A stretch of DNA of 64,000 bases. Source: Paratinospora sagittata. Its lineage: Eukaryota; Streptophyta; Magnoliopsida; Ranunculales; Menispermaceae. The stretch is taken from assembly GCA_035771175.1 (NCBI GenBank), contig CM069607.1, forward strand, positions 11,094,501-11,158,500. The letters are read 5' to 3'. This document shows, in pieces, positions 21,801 to 33,263 of this stretch. The notes beneath the pieces were generated by a model. The model had not been told where the DNA came from and searched no databases. It saw only the letters and a program-made list of their open reading frames with translations. Made by a program: the position numbers and the translations under genes. Numbering within the stretch: position 1 is the first letter of the stretch; each line of letters opens with the position of its first letter.

Positions 21801-23608
21801 CGTACAGATTGAAGTATGTGAAGAAACAAACCTTCTGTCCAAATATCAGCCCAATCCAATGGTGGACCGAAAAGATAAGTATCTTTGATGAACAAGTCTA
21901 ATCAGACAATTTCTCCTTTCCTGCTGCAAATACTCAAACTCAGATGACTATATCACATAACATACTTAAATAATAAACATCTCCACCATTCAGAATGCAG
22001 AAATATCAGTTGTAAACTACATACCCAAATTTGATATCCATCCAACGGTAGATTGAGGAGAACTATAAGTTTGAGCAAAATGGCACGAGAAATCCAGACT
22101 TTCCGACCAGCTTTGTTTGAGAGGTTCGATCTCTTAGAAGAAACCTCAAATCAAGATCTCCACCGTTTTGAATGCAGAACCATAAGCTACAAACTTTCTG
22201 ACAAAATTTGAGCTTAATCTGACCATAGATTCCGAAGATCCTGTTCTTTGATGAAAACGTCGCAGAGATTTTCCTCCTGCAACTCCCTCTTTCTTTCTCT
22301 TCTTCTTTCCTTTCTCTTATTCTCTTTTATTTTTTTCCTTTCTCTCCACTCACCTCACTTTCTAGCACATTCACATTCTTGGATTCCCTCTACTCACCTT
22401 ACTTTCTAGCACATTCTTGGAGAAGAGAAGTGGGCATGGGACACTTGTCCACTTTCATGCACCAACCTTCACATGTGTTGGTCTCATACTACCCATACCA
22501 ATCACATGTACTTTAACCAATCTCATGCTTCCATGTATTTTAAATGTTCAATCCATTTAATACACCAAATTTTCATTCTCATTTATCCTTTTATTCAATC
22601 AATCCTAACCCATATCAATTCATGGTTTAATGGACCTATGCATAAATAATAACATATGCATTATACTTTAATTTAACATGACCCATATACAATTTATAAT
22701 ACACATATTTATATACATTATCAAGCATCAACTATACAAACATTAAACAACCATCAAACAAACACCAACCATATCAAGGCAACACATAGAGTTTGGGCAA
22801 AGTGCAATTGGGTTATGGGCTAGATGAAATAATTTTCGGGGCGTCACAATATATACCAGTATTTAGAATCCAAACATATACAGGAAAATTCGTGAGCCAT
22901 TACTTTTAAATGTTAGTCAAATTTTCAAATCAATTTTTCAAGTTAAACTGTTTTTCAAAGTGTTGTCTTTGAAACATGCTTAAAGGATTTTCAGATTGAG
23001 CTTATCATATATCTTTCATTGAAAATCTATTTGAAATTTTTTGAACTGTTTTACTCAAATTTTCAGCACAATTTTTAATCATACATCATTCTTGCTGAAG
23101 AAGAAATTTGAGAGATGGTTCATAGAATACAGTTGTACTTCATTTCATATCTTGTATACTGTATTAAGTTGTAACGGTAGTTATATAAACTACTGAATCT
23201 TTTTAGTTGTTTTTTCAAACAAGTGGTTTTTCTCAAGCCTGTAAGTTGAGAAGGCATTAGGTTAGTCTCACACCCAAAAGTTGAGATAGATAGTTCTCTA
23301 GCCTGTAAGTCGAGAGGTGTAGGTTGGTCTCAAGCCTGCAAGTTGAGTAGTGTAATTGTGGTTATGACACCCGGAAGTTGAGAAGAAGTGTAACGGTTTG
23401 GTTCTCACCGGTAAGAGAATCCCTTAGTGAAGAGGCTTAAAATCCTAACTGAGGAGATTAGGTAGTGGAGGTAGGCAAGTAGTCGAACCACTATAAATCG
23501 ATTGTGTCAATTGATTTATTTTTTCGCATTTTATTATTTGCCATTGGATTAGTTTTTAATTATCTAAGTGTCCAATTTATTCCCCTCTTAGACATACCTG
23601 GGCCAACA
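18876..23608 (+). repeat. Element E 5' LTR, split by solo LTR G
   Basis: Without G it is about 1.96 kb, matching the 1,952-bp 3' LTR. The first part (19240-19800) carries repeated aggacgct and agcgccct words. A TATA-like ctataaatc lies at 23491-23499. It ends CCAACA before the primer site. Confidence 0.9.
20079..22848 (+). mobile_element. Solo LTR G (chromovirus H family)
   Basis: A 2,770-bp LTR from TGTGGCGACC to GGGCGTCACA, matching the two LTRs of element H. It is flanked by a perfect 5-bp duplication atata (20074-20078 and 22849-22853), and the empty site is preserved in the 3' LTR of E near 32510. A single LTR with its own duplication is the product of recombination between the two LTRs of a former full element. 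Confidence 0.93.
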
Positions 23609-23610
23609 AT

Positions 23611-23622
23611 TAGTATCAGAGC
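23611..23622 (+). promoter_or_regulatory. Primer binding site of element E
   Basis: TAGTATCAGAGC two bases after the 5' LTR: the initiator-Met tRNA site with one change. Confidence 0.8.
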
Positions 23623-23664
23623 AGAGTTGCTCATTAAAGAAACCTCACAATTTCTTTGATATCA

Positions 23665-24794
23665 ATGACAATGTCTAGAAGTTCCATTATGGAAGTAGGT
23701 CAATCCCTAAATAGACCACCTATATTCAACAGAGACTGTTTTGAAGATTGGATCAGAAGGATAAAAACCTTTATTTGATCTAAGGACATTAGTCTATGGG
23801 AAATGGTTACACCATGCCCAACAAGTCTATTGAACTATGGACAGACGAGGAGAGACTCAATGATAAACATAACTCTCAAACTGCCTATGCATTGTATTGT
23901 TGTTTCCCCGACGATGAAATAAAAAGGTAGTTCATCTTGAAAGTGCTAAGGAGATTTGGGAGACTCTCAAATCAATTCATGGTGAAAAGATAATGAATCT
24001 AGATGAAAAGCTTAAAGGGTATGAAAGGTTATTTGATGACTTTGAAGTATCTAGGAATGAATCTCTAGATACAGCTTGTTGTAGGTACCAGTCCATCCTT
24101 GATGGAATGAAATAACATAATCAAGAGATACCTATAGGGATAGCCTTAGTGTGTTTCTGTGATAAACTTCCAAAGAAATGGAATGATAAGTTAATCACTA
24201 TTGCTGAAACACTAGATCCATGGGAAATGACTCTAAAGAGTTATGTGACTTATTGAAATCCATAGAAGGAAATGAGGAAACTAGAAATCAAGTCAGTGTC
24301 TTAGAAGCTCTTACATACTTTAGATTTCTTGAAAATGAGTCAATTCATTATAATATCCAATGATTTGAACGTTTGGTTAATGAGCTTAAACGGTTTGGAA
24401 AATTTATCCCTCATTTTACTTTGGTTAAATATTTTCTTAATGGTTTTCCTGAAAAATGGAAATACAAAGTGAGTCTTTATAAGAATTTCCAAATCCATTT
24501 GAAATCAGTTTTCAAGAAATTGATTATATTTTGAGTGGATTAGATTCATCTTCTGAGAAAGAGGACATGCTTGCAAATTTGCCAAGTAAAGATAAAAGTG
24601 AACTTGCTGATGAAGAAGTTCAAATGATGATTCGTCAACAATCATCTACAAGCACAACAAGAACATTGGTACAGGGTGAAAGATTATATGAAGATATACT
24701 AACAAGGAAGTCAGCTTGGAAAATGAGCATCAAGAAGTATTTCAACTGCTTCAACAAGCAAAGTGCACAAATCGAAGATTTTGCAGTACCTTGA
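23665..24794 (+). pseudogene. Element E Gag (copia-type, UBN2-like), degenerate
   Basis: Starting from ATG codons at 23665/23671 the frame reads SLNRPPIFNRDCFEDWIRRIKTFI, the usual opening of a copia-type Gag that recognises an N-terminal W/F pattern. It then reads, across frames, AKEIWETLKSIHG, KGYERLFDDFEVSRNESLD, and LPKKWNDKLITIAETL. About ten stops or shifts occur. A last open stretch (24531-24794, acidic with SSSEKEDM) may be its C-terminal part. No CCHC knuckle is seen. This type of Gag is usual for copia, which suggests a copia-related origin of the element. Confidence 0.65.
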
Positions 24795-25447
24795 GCTAAA
24801 TGCAGAAATTTGTGCAAGGTATAAATCACTTTACCACTACTATTTGAATATGCATCTAAGTCATTATTGAAGTCTTTGATCATGTTGGTTTGAGATGATA
24901 AAATATTGTTGATTACATGACTAATTTGTTGATGGATGTTTTATGAAATTTAATTATTAATTTTGATTGTTTATCCATGAAATTACATAACACTGATAAA
25001 TTGCATATGATTAAAATTAGTGCATAAGTGTCTTGGAGGACGCTAATAGCGTTTCAAGACGCTACTTTTGTGTGAGCAGGACACTCATCGCGTACAAGGA
25101 CGCTAATATGCGTAAAAATATTAGTCGTTCGAGAACGCTTATCGCAAGGGAGGACGCTAATCGTTTAAGCGATAGAAGCAGTAGGACTCTAATGCTAATA
25201 AGGACGTAGCACATGATGTGTGTCAGAAGCACGCTCACGATTAGGGTATATATATTCGAACAGAGTATCATAGTTGTCATTTCCATCTGATTGATGCCCT
25301 AAGACGCTCACTCTAAACGAACCAAGGAACTTGCCTCTGCATCTCTGCTACTCCTTCAACTCAGTCAACTTCTCCGTAGTTGTTCTTCAATCTTTTGGTA
25401 AAAACTTGTTCTCTATTAAATTTTGAATCTTTTGATCCCCATCTCAC
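24795..25447 (+). other. Untranslated spacer with aggacgct/gacgctaat words
   Basis: No coding frame. From about 25030 to 25310 it repeats words such as aggacgctaat and agacgct that also fill the E-family LTRs, so the motif occurs inside the element as well as in its LTRs. It ends in a pyrimidine-rich run before the accessory frame. Confidence 0.5.
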
Positions 25448-26230
25448 TTGTTTTCACCGAAACATTTATGCCAATCACCATGGTTATCGATGACACCTAA
25501 GACCAAGAAGCTTCGCACTTTCTCTGCTAGAAAGAGAGCTTCGTCTCCTTCACCACCTCCACCTAGGAGAGTGAGGCAAAAACTTGTGGAATCCCAGCCT
25601 GCTGAGGCACCCGTTGCCTCTGAACCTAGTAACTCACCTCCAGTTGAAACTTCAATTGATGTTCCTCAACCCTCCTCTTCAGCTTAGAAATCCAAAAATA
25701 ATGACAAAGCTAAAAAACTTGCTAATCGTGTTGTTATTGACGGTTGCTTTGTTGATTTTGATTTCTTTTCTAATACACATCTTGATGTGCTATCTTTATT
25801 TGAGTTCTAGGGCTGGACCAAACTTCTCACTTACCATTCTAGATGGTATCCTAATCTGGTCCGTCAATTTTTTCAAAACCTCCAAGAAAAACCCAAATCT
25901 GGATTTGTGAGAAAGTTCACTGTTAAAGGAAAATCTATAGAGAGTTCTCCTCAATTTTTCTCTGAAGCATTCTCACTTCTTAGTGATGAAAGTGCCCATA
26001 TACTTTTCTTCACTAAAGGTAAATTTCAGTAACCAGGTTATGACAGTCTTTCTGCTTTGAACCTCATATCCAGAAAAAAGGATCATGTTCGTTTTGACAA
26101 AAATCTCACCAACCAACCCTTCGAGCTCATTCCCAGAATCATTCATAACATCATTACCCACATCATTCAGCCCAAGCCAGGGAGTAGGGGCAATGTAAAT
26201 GGGCTAGACCTGTTTCTGACTTGGTGTTGA
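25448..26230 (+). pseudogene. Element E accessory ORF, N-terminal part
   Basis: One frame of about 260 codons runs from ATG 25448 to TGA near 26228, interrupted by only three stops (TAG at 25685-25687, TAG after FEF near 25810, TAA near 26030), each one C-to-T change from a glutamine codon. The N-terminal part is rich in S, P and K (KRASSPSPPPPRR). Then comes a segment with DVLSLFEF, a stop, GWTKLLTYHSRWYPNLVRQFFQNL, FTVKGKSIESSPQFFSEAFSL. The spacing of W, YP-LVR-FF and V-GK recalls the family annotated as putative plant transposon protein, found in plant LTR elements with unknown role. The family name is from memory and only moderately sure. Confidence 0.55.
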
Positions 26231-26794
26231 GTTGCATATTTAGATATGTTTTAGAGCATGTGTTAGATAAGTTTTAGTATGATTTATACATTAGTTTGGT
26301 TAGTTTGTCTTAGTTTTGATCAATTTGTTAGTTTATTCACATTTTGGTATAATATGCTTTATTTCAGTTTTTAATTCTATAAGTTGATAGATTTGATTAT
26401 CTAAGTGTGTTACTAATTAGATTATGTTTTGTAGGTGTTTAGATGATGTGCATGTGAGATTGGATGATGGAAACAAAGTACAAGATGTTTGAATGAAGAT
26501 ACATGTGCAAGAAGGTGTGAAAGATAGAAGAAAAAGGAAGAAAAACGCATAAAACACACAAACTGAGCGCCGCGGCTCTGCGTAAAAACTCAACTTGCGC
26601 AACTTTTGTATTGTTCCCATAACTTTCACAATTTAACTCCGAATTGGACGTGGTTTATTTCTATGAATTCCTTACTTGAAATAATATAAGATGAAATGGT
26701 TTTGAGGTTGATTTGAAGTGGTGAAAAAGAAGAAAAATGGCAAGGAAGAAAGCGGATGTGCGATTCAAAATAGAAACTTTAAAAGATGAAAAGA
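26231..26794 (+). other. Element E interior of unknown origin
   Basis: AT-rich, then a more structured stretch (26430-26700: words such as gagcgccgcggctctgcg and cccataactttcac) that resembles part of some other retroelement LTR or leader. No coding frame. It may be another inserted fragment. Confidence 0.35.
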
Positions 26795-26901
26795 TCCAGG
26801 GCGTTGTTCCTGAGAAGGGACGTACAATGAGAACCCAACTACACCTGGGGATGGACATCTGTATGTGAACTCAGGTGACGTACAATCATGGGGCCATTAT
26901 G
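26795..26901 (+). repeat. Fragment of an I/J-family LTR, left part
   Basis: It matches the middle of the I/J-family LTRs (for example 61375-61480: ccagggcgacgttcctgag, gacgtacaatgagaaccc). It stops at the ttatg duplication at 26897-26901 and resumes at 29587. The 5' third of the LTR is missing. Confidence 0.8.
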
Positions 26902-27388
26902 TGTCACACCCCGCAGGATGTGATGAGTACTCTACCCCTCAACCACACAGGTCTATTGGGAGCACTCCAGCCGTTACATACCACATAATATTGTCACACC
27001 CCAGTACACAGCACACCGCAGCGTCTAGTACCCCCGGGATCATTTGTCCATACTATTCACTCATGAATAGTACAGGGCCTCCCCCAGATTCGAACTCACA
27101 ACCTCATAAGGTTTGATTTCGCAATCTGAGTAGCCACTGAACCATTGGCTCAGTGGTTACTCAGATTGCGAAATCAAACCTTATGAGGTTGTGAGTTCGA
27201 ATCTGGGGGAGGCCCTGTACTATTCATGAGTGAATATTATGGACAAATGATCCCGGGGGTACTAGACGCTGCGGTGTGCTGTGTACTGGGGTGTGACAAT
27301 ATTATGTGGTATGTAACGGCTGGAGTGCTCCCAATAGACCTGTGTGGTTGAGGGGTAGAGTACTCATCACATCCTGCGGGGTGTGACA
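26902..27388. mobile_element. Fold-back element: 239-bp inverted repeat with head-to-head tRNA-like promoters
   Basis: Arms 26902-27140 and 27150-27388 are reverse complements with only two mismatches that I found, separated by a 9-base loop (accattggc). The ends are TGTCACACCCCGC and its complement. Reading outward from the centre, each arm has an A-box-like sequence (tggctcagtgg at 27146-27156 and, on the minus strand across the loop, tggttcagtgg). Each arm then has a B box gagttcgaatc (27193-27203 and its mirror), at tRNA-like distance. Two divergent Pol III-type promoters thus sit at the dyad. It could be two SINEs joined head to head or a fold-back DNA element that captured tRNA-like sequence. 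Confidence 0.85.
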
Positions 27389-27420
27389 AAAAGGCCTTAT
27401 GTATAAGATAAGGTAAATAT
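27389..27420. other. 32-bp orphan segment between fold-back and LTR B
   Basis: It contains a short palindrome-like ccttatgtataagataagg. It is neither fold-back nor part of LTR family A/B. It may be filler DNA or a remnant of the interior of B's parent element. Confidence 0.5.
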
Positions 27421-29586
27421 TGTCACGACGCCCCTGACGTAGGCTGACGTCATGACCGGCACAGCGTACTATACACTGTACATACCCATATACAGTATAT
27501 AATACACTGTCAGCCTTCACGTACTCTCACAATACTTCCCAAAATGTACAAAAATTTTTATTTTTTATTTTTTTTAATATACCACACACCAAATCAAATC
27601 AAATATATATAGATGATCATTCTACTCACATTTATTCCATTCATTCCACTAAATTCTCACCTGATAAATATCTATGATCATCTCATTCCATCATCCCAAG
27701 CATTATATAATCTTACCACATAACCCATCTAGGTGATACATATATACATTTAATGTGTGATAAGTATACATATCAAAATAACAAAAATATAATCTATTTC
27801 CTCCAAGCATACATACACATACCAGACAAGTTCTTTTTCCCTTCGAATCAATACCTGAAATATTGGAGGAGATGGGGTGAGCAAACAAGAGCTCAGTGAA
27901 TATAGTTCTTGAGATGACAATTATATACATTTAGAGAAATATGACATTTAAAATCATTTCAAACACTTATGCAACACATGCATCATTCAATGAATATATT
28001 ATACATGTCAACAACATAAATTTCATGAGTTTTTCCATAATACAATGCACAATCTCCCTCCTCCGGAAGGCAAGAGAGCGGGTCTAACCCTTGTATGGCC
28101 GTACAAGGTAGACATAGCCTCTCATTACCCAATTCACAGTCATTTCAAGGATCGCAACCCTTGTTAGGACAGACCTACTGACAATGAGGACTCGCAAAAC
28201 CTCATCCGGGTCTAATTCCTAACGAAATGACAAAGAGGATTCGCAAAGCCTCATCATTACAAACTCCAATGCTAAAATCAGTTTGCATGATCCATAAAAC
28301 TCAATGCCTTATATATATAATATCACATGCATACAATCAAACAGTTTCTATGCATACAATGTCATACAAGAACCAAATCAAGAAAACTATACTCACAGTA
28401 CAACACGTTCCACTTAAACTCAATCATCGTCACTTTCGAGTCCAGCTCCAAGTTAAATCCAACTAATTTAACCTGTCACAATCACTCCATAATTCAATTT
28501 CATGTCTTCATATTTATATTTCTCAACTCACTTCAAATCACGAATAATAAATCCATTTAGGACTCATAAGCAATTATCTCGTTTCTGTGGTCAATCTAGA
28601 TATTTCCACAAGAAAGAACAGTGAAAATAGATTTCCAATCATACTTTCACGACACCATATACTTAGTTACTAAAACTATCAAAGCATATCTAAATATCAT
28701 GTTCTAACGTCCGGAATTCAGTTCTTCACGATTCTATGATCTCAAACTGGGGTTTCATTGGGTTCATATCACTATGCACAGTACTATTCACATTACTGAT
28801 CAATGTTCACTATGCACTGTGCACTATTTACTGTGCACTGTGCACTATTCACTATTCACTATTCACTATTCATCACTATTTATCCAAAAGATGTAAATTG
28901 TATTAAAATTGTCAAACGGTCTCCAAAACGCATGAAATAGAATCTAACCACAGATTCGGAGTCCCAACAATCCAAGGAGCGTTTTTCTACCTTCCTAGCG
29001 GATTTTCCATTAACGTTGGGTCAAAATCCCAATTTTTGAAAATACCGTAAAACGACTCCCACAGCTAAAATTAGTCCGCTAGAATCGTTACATCTAGCTT
29101 AGATAGTAATTTCACGAAGGAATAGAGTAAAAATTACTTACCGCAGGTCCGAATTTCGCGCAAACACCGTATTTTCTCTTTTTCTTCTTCTCCTTCTTCT
29201 CTCTGCCCTTTCTTTCCCTTTCGTTCGTTCTCTCTCTCTGTTTTCAGCAACTCATTTAATATATTTACTATTTCGTGAACAGTAAATACTGTTTATTTAA
29301 TTTTATTTCTTTTAATAGAAATACTGTGCATAGTGAATAGTACCCCAGTGAACAGTATTTTATTTTATGTTTTTTTTTTCTTCATTTTCTTCTTCTTCTA
29401 AATCCACATGTTAATTAATCAAGTTACATTAACTCTAATGTGTAACTTGTAAGCATCCATATAAGATAATCTCATATGTAGTATACACACGTATATTTGG
29501 CTCTTACGTATAAAATACATGTATTATACGTCTCGCTATACGTGTATTTCAACGGATGTATTTAATTAAAATTACGGGGTGTTACA
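27421..29586 (-). mobile_element. Solo-like LTR B (family of element A), minus strand
   Basis: The reverse complement starts TGTAACACCCCG and ends CGTCGTGACA, matching the LTR at 10836-12917 through most of its 2.17 kb. A primer site is absent after its 3' end. A CACTATT-type simple repeat lies near 28800-28875. The 5-bp duplication to its right (ttatg, 29587-29591) is matched not beside it but on the far side of the fold-back (26897-26901). Confidence 0.85.
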
Positions 29587-29591
29587 TTATG

Positions 29592-29960
29592 AGACAATGT
29601 CATGCATATATACATGTTGTATTGATTACAATGCTATGATGTGTTTATGTGATATTTGATTATGAAGTTTCCTTTACCCACTGGGCGAGTAGCTCACCCC
29701 GTTGCTATCCAATTTTTCTCAGGAGATTAGAGTGGACTGGGTGGAGGTTTTTGGGCCCACATTTTGTAACCCTTTGTTTATTCATTGGAGATTTTGGGAG
29801 GATGTTCCCTTTACTATTTCATGTACAAAAATATATTTTGAAATTAATGAAATCAGACTTGTACTCAATTGTGTTCCTGTGCACTCTGTTATTGTTATAA
29901 TACATTCGCACCCCGCCTGTGAGTGTTCCGCCGATTTAGGTGCGTCCGGGCGGGGTGTTA
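29592..29960 (+). repeat. Fragment of an I/J-family LTR, right part
   Basis: It continues the LTR cut at 26901 (gagacaatgtcatgcat onward) through the region with ttttgggcccac to the 3' end, cgggcggggtgtta. The normal terminal gtgtgaca is damaged here. Confidence 0.8.
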
Positions 29961-31130
29961 AATTTGTTGCTTCTGTTCAAACAAGACCACAATCAGTTCA
30001 AATCCAAGCCAGTCCACTGCCATCACATGACCAAAGTCAAGCCCCACTAAGCCAAGAAGGAATAAGATCACCATGACCTGCTCAAAGTGAATCAAATGCA
30101 GAGATTTTGAAGAAAATTTATGAAGATTTTCAGATTTTAAAGAGCAAGGTTGTTGAGTCATCTAAGAACACGTCTAGCACTGATGCTCTACAATTGGTCT
30201 TGGATGCTATCTTGGACCAAGCATCTTCAAAAGTAGATCTTGATCCAGTGCTGAAGGCCATATCTAGTCTGAAAGATAGTGTCAACACCACTAGGCCAGC
30301 ACCCTCTAAAGATAGCAGATTGGCCAAGATTTTTGATTTGGTCACTCAAGCTTATGAGAAGATGAACACAATTGAAAACAAAATGTCTTTCCTTGAGACA
30401 ACTATAATGGACCTTTCCTACACTGTCACCACTACAACAGACAGAGTTGAGGGCATTGTAGGATTCTTCTAGGATCTTTCAACACAATGAACAATATATT
30501 ACACTAAACAATTTGGTACATTGCCTCACGCATGAAACGTCTTGGCATACTTTTTCATCTGTTGGAGAAGAAAGGTGTAAATGTTCCACTTGCACCAAGA
30601 GCTCCAACATTCACTAGACCCTTAGGCCCGAAGGAGTCTGATAGACTTCTAGGCATACTTGAATGTGAAGAAGAAGAAGAGTCTGATGAAGTGCCCCAAC
30701 ATAGAATTTCTCGAAGAGTGTCTCCACCTCCTAGTGATGCTTCACAGAGGTATCCAAGTCCAAAACGTAAACATCCAATGAGACCTGAGTTTGAAGGCCA
30801 TTCTGTCTCATCTGAGTTTGCTGAGGGTTTTGCTTACAAAAAAGGCAAAGGATTCAAGGAAAATTGTTGTGATTGAAAAGTTTGTTAAAAGCTTAAGTAA
30901 AGAAGGTCAAGCCAAGAAGAAAGGTAGTTCAAGTGGATCGAAGAAGAAGAGCAAGGATGATGGCAAGAAGAGAAAAGACAAGGGTCTCTGTTCTAGATAT
31001 CCTATCCATTTTTTTGATGTTTTCAAAAGAGAGAAGAGATTGGATACAATTAGGGCTAATGTTAGTTCAGGGAAGCTACAAGATTGGGGGAGGATATCTT
31101 GTATTTATGTCATGTATACGTCTTGTATAG
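29961..31130 (+). pseudogene. Element E accessory ORF, C-terminal part
   Basis: Three long open stretches follow one another with shifts. 29961-30472 reads with one stop (TGA near 30074-30076) into a helical, probably coiled-coil region (ILKKIYEDFQILKSK, IFDLVTQAYEKMNTIENKM). 30532-30876 has a proline-rich then acidic segment (ECEEEEESDE) and a serine/proline stretch. 30880-31060 is strongly basic (KKKGSSSGSKKKSKDDGKKRKDK), like a nuclear localisation signal. The order (globular part, coiled coil, acid patch, basic tail) suggests one accessory protein begun at 25448, now split by inserted DNA. Function unknown. Confidence 0.5.
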
Positions 31131-31292
31131 TAACTTGTTGATATTAAATTAATATACTGATCTAACTTGTTGATATTGAATAAATAAAAACTGATCTATT
31201 TGCTCTGATCTATTATGCTAATGTGACTTGCGTGACATTATGTATATCTATGTATCACTTAGCCTAATGGTATTTGAGTATTTGAAATCATA

Positions 31293-31306
31293 TAAAAGGG
31301 GGCGAT
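31293..31306 (+). promoter_or_regulatory. Polypurine tract of element E
   Basis: ataaaagggggcgat-type purine run directly before the 3' LTR start at 31307. Confidence 0.75.
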
Positions 31307-33258
31307 TGTTATCTCAAGGAACCCCATGATGAGAATGTTTTGATGATTCCAAAATACTCATGTTTGTGAATCTAATGATCTTGTTAAGTGTTTTCGAAAC
31401 TATCAAGAACCAAGATCAAAGAGCAGAGCTTACAAGTTTATTGAAAGATCAATGTCTCGAGTTTTCAAGCTCTTAGAATGTAAAACTTTCGATCAAATGA
31501 TTCTCGACAAGATTAACATATTTGCATGTTTTGATCGATGTGTTTGAAAGGTTTTCTCAAATGCTTTAATCTTTTAATCTTTTTAATATTTATTTTGATC
31601 GAATTTCTAGCTGATTTCACCAAGTTTTGAAAGTTAAAATTAATTTCAAAATCAGTCTTTAAGTGATTAGGACGCTAATGTTCCAGCAGCACCCTCCTGG
31701 ACTTGATAAGTTAGGACGTTGATGATACATTAGGAAGCTGATAATGTTTAAGGTTGAAAAGTTCATATATATTAGGAAGCTTACTTTGACAGTGGCCCTT
31801 ATTGAATCAACCAAGGAACTTATCATGATGCTGATTGAACATCAGCTCGTTGATCGTTCTTCAAACATCAGGACGCTGACAATCCAGTAACATGTCTTTG
31901 GTCGTTTTAAATGTTTTAAAACATCAAGGTGCTTACACCTTTAGTAGTTCCCTTATGTTTCATGCTTTAAATATTAGGACGCTTACGCTTTCAGTAGCGC
32001 CCTTGTAATTTTAAAAGATTTAAAACAAGGCAAGATGTTTCTCTTCAAATAGTGCCCTCATAGCTTTCGTTGATTTTAATCGTTAAGTAAGTTAGGACGC
32101 TTATGTTCAAATAGGGCCCTTAATTCTCTGTTTAGCAGGACGCTTATAGACTATAAGCGCCCTCAAGGAACAAAATGACAAAGTTGGCTTTACGTGTCAA
32201 GACGCTATTTGTCAAATCAGGACGCTAACCCAACACTGTCATAAAGCTGTGTCTATGCACTTTTTTAGTCTATCTTTTTAGAACTTTTTATGCACAGAAC
32301 CCTTCTCAAGCTTGCAAGATATTCGTCTGAAGCATGAATCACGTCCTTTGAGACTTTCCTTTTTCATGCAACCTGAAGAGAATCAGAATGTTCATAAAGA
32401 TGGTTTTTGCCGTCTTCGTGAAAAATCCTAGATGTTGTGAGTTAACGTTCTTTTTGAAATTCAAAATTCAAATGATCAACAACTTTACCTACTAAGTCTA
32501 TATATACCAATACTTAGAATCCAAACATATACAGAAAAATTCGTGAGCCATTACTTTTGAATATTAGTCAAGTTTTCAAATCAAATTTTCAAGTTAAACT
32601 ATTTTTCAAAGTGTTGTCTTTGAAACATGTTTTAAGGATTTTCAAATTGAGCTTATCATATATCTTTCATTGAAAATTTGTTAGAAATTTGTTGAACTGT
32701 TTTACTCAAATTTTCACCAAGGTTTTTAATAATACATCATTCTTACTGAATAAGAATTTTGAGAGATAGTTCATAAGATACAATTGTCCTTCATTTCATA
32801 TCTTGTATATTGTATTAAGTTGTAACGGTAGTTATATAAACTGCTGAATCTTTTTAGTTTTTTTTTAAACAAGTGGTTTTTCTCAAGCCCGTAAGTTGAG
32901 AAGGCATTAGGTTAGTCTCACACCCAGAAGTTGAGATAGGTAGTTCTCTAGCCTATAAGTCGAGAGGTGTAGGTTGGTCTCAAGCCTATAAGTTGAGTAG
33001 TATAACTGTGGTTCTGACAACTGAAAGTTGAGAAGAAGTGTAACGGTTTGGTTCTCACCCATAAGAGAATCCCTTAGTGAAGAAGCTTAAAATCTTAACT
33101 GAGGAGATTAGGTAGTGGAGGTAGGCAAGTAGCCGAACTACTATAAATTGATTGTGTCAATTGATTTATTTTTCCGCACTTTATTATTGTCCATCAGATT
33201 AGTTTTTAAGTATCTAAGTGTCCAATTCACTCTGCTCTTGGACATACCTGGGCCAACA
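31307..33258 (+). repeat. Element E 3' LTR
   Basis: 1,952 bp, TGTTATCTCAAGG to GGGCCAACA, uninterrupted. It shows the empty site of G. The aggacgct/agcgccct array lies at about 31668-32240. Confidence 0.93.
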
Positions 33259-33263
33259 TTAGG

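Larger units (their letters stand above)
18876..33258 (+). mobile_element. LTR retrotransposon E, non-autonomous, with nested insertions
   Basis: The 5' LTR is 18876-23608 (interrupted by G), the primer site follows, then the interior 23623-31292, a polypurine tract, and the 3' LTR 31307-33258. LTRs start TGTTATCTCAA and end GGGCCAACA. The target duplication is ttagg at 18871-18875 and 33259-33263, and the LINE coding sequence continues across it. The interior has a copia-type Gag and a long accessory frame, but no protease, integrase, RT or RNase H, so mobility must have depended on enzymes from another element. The interior also holds an LTR fragment split by a fold-back/LTR composite. Confidence 0.88.

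Noticed and set aside
27144..27210. Functional tRNA gene
   Set aside because: A and B boxes are present, but the sequence does not form a cloverleaf that I can close and is embedded in a repeat.
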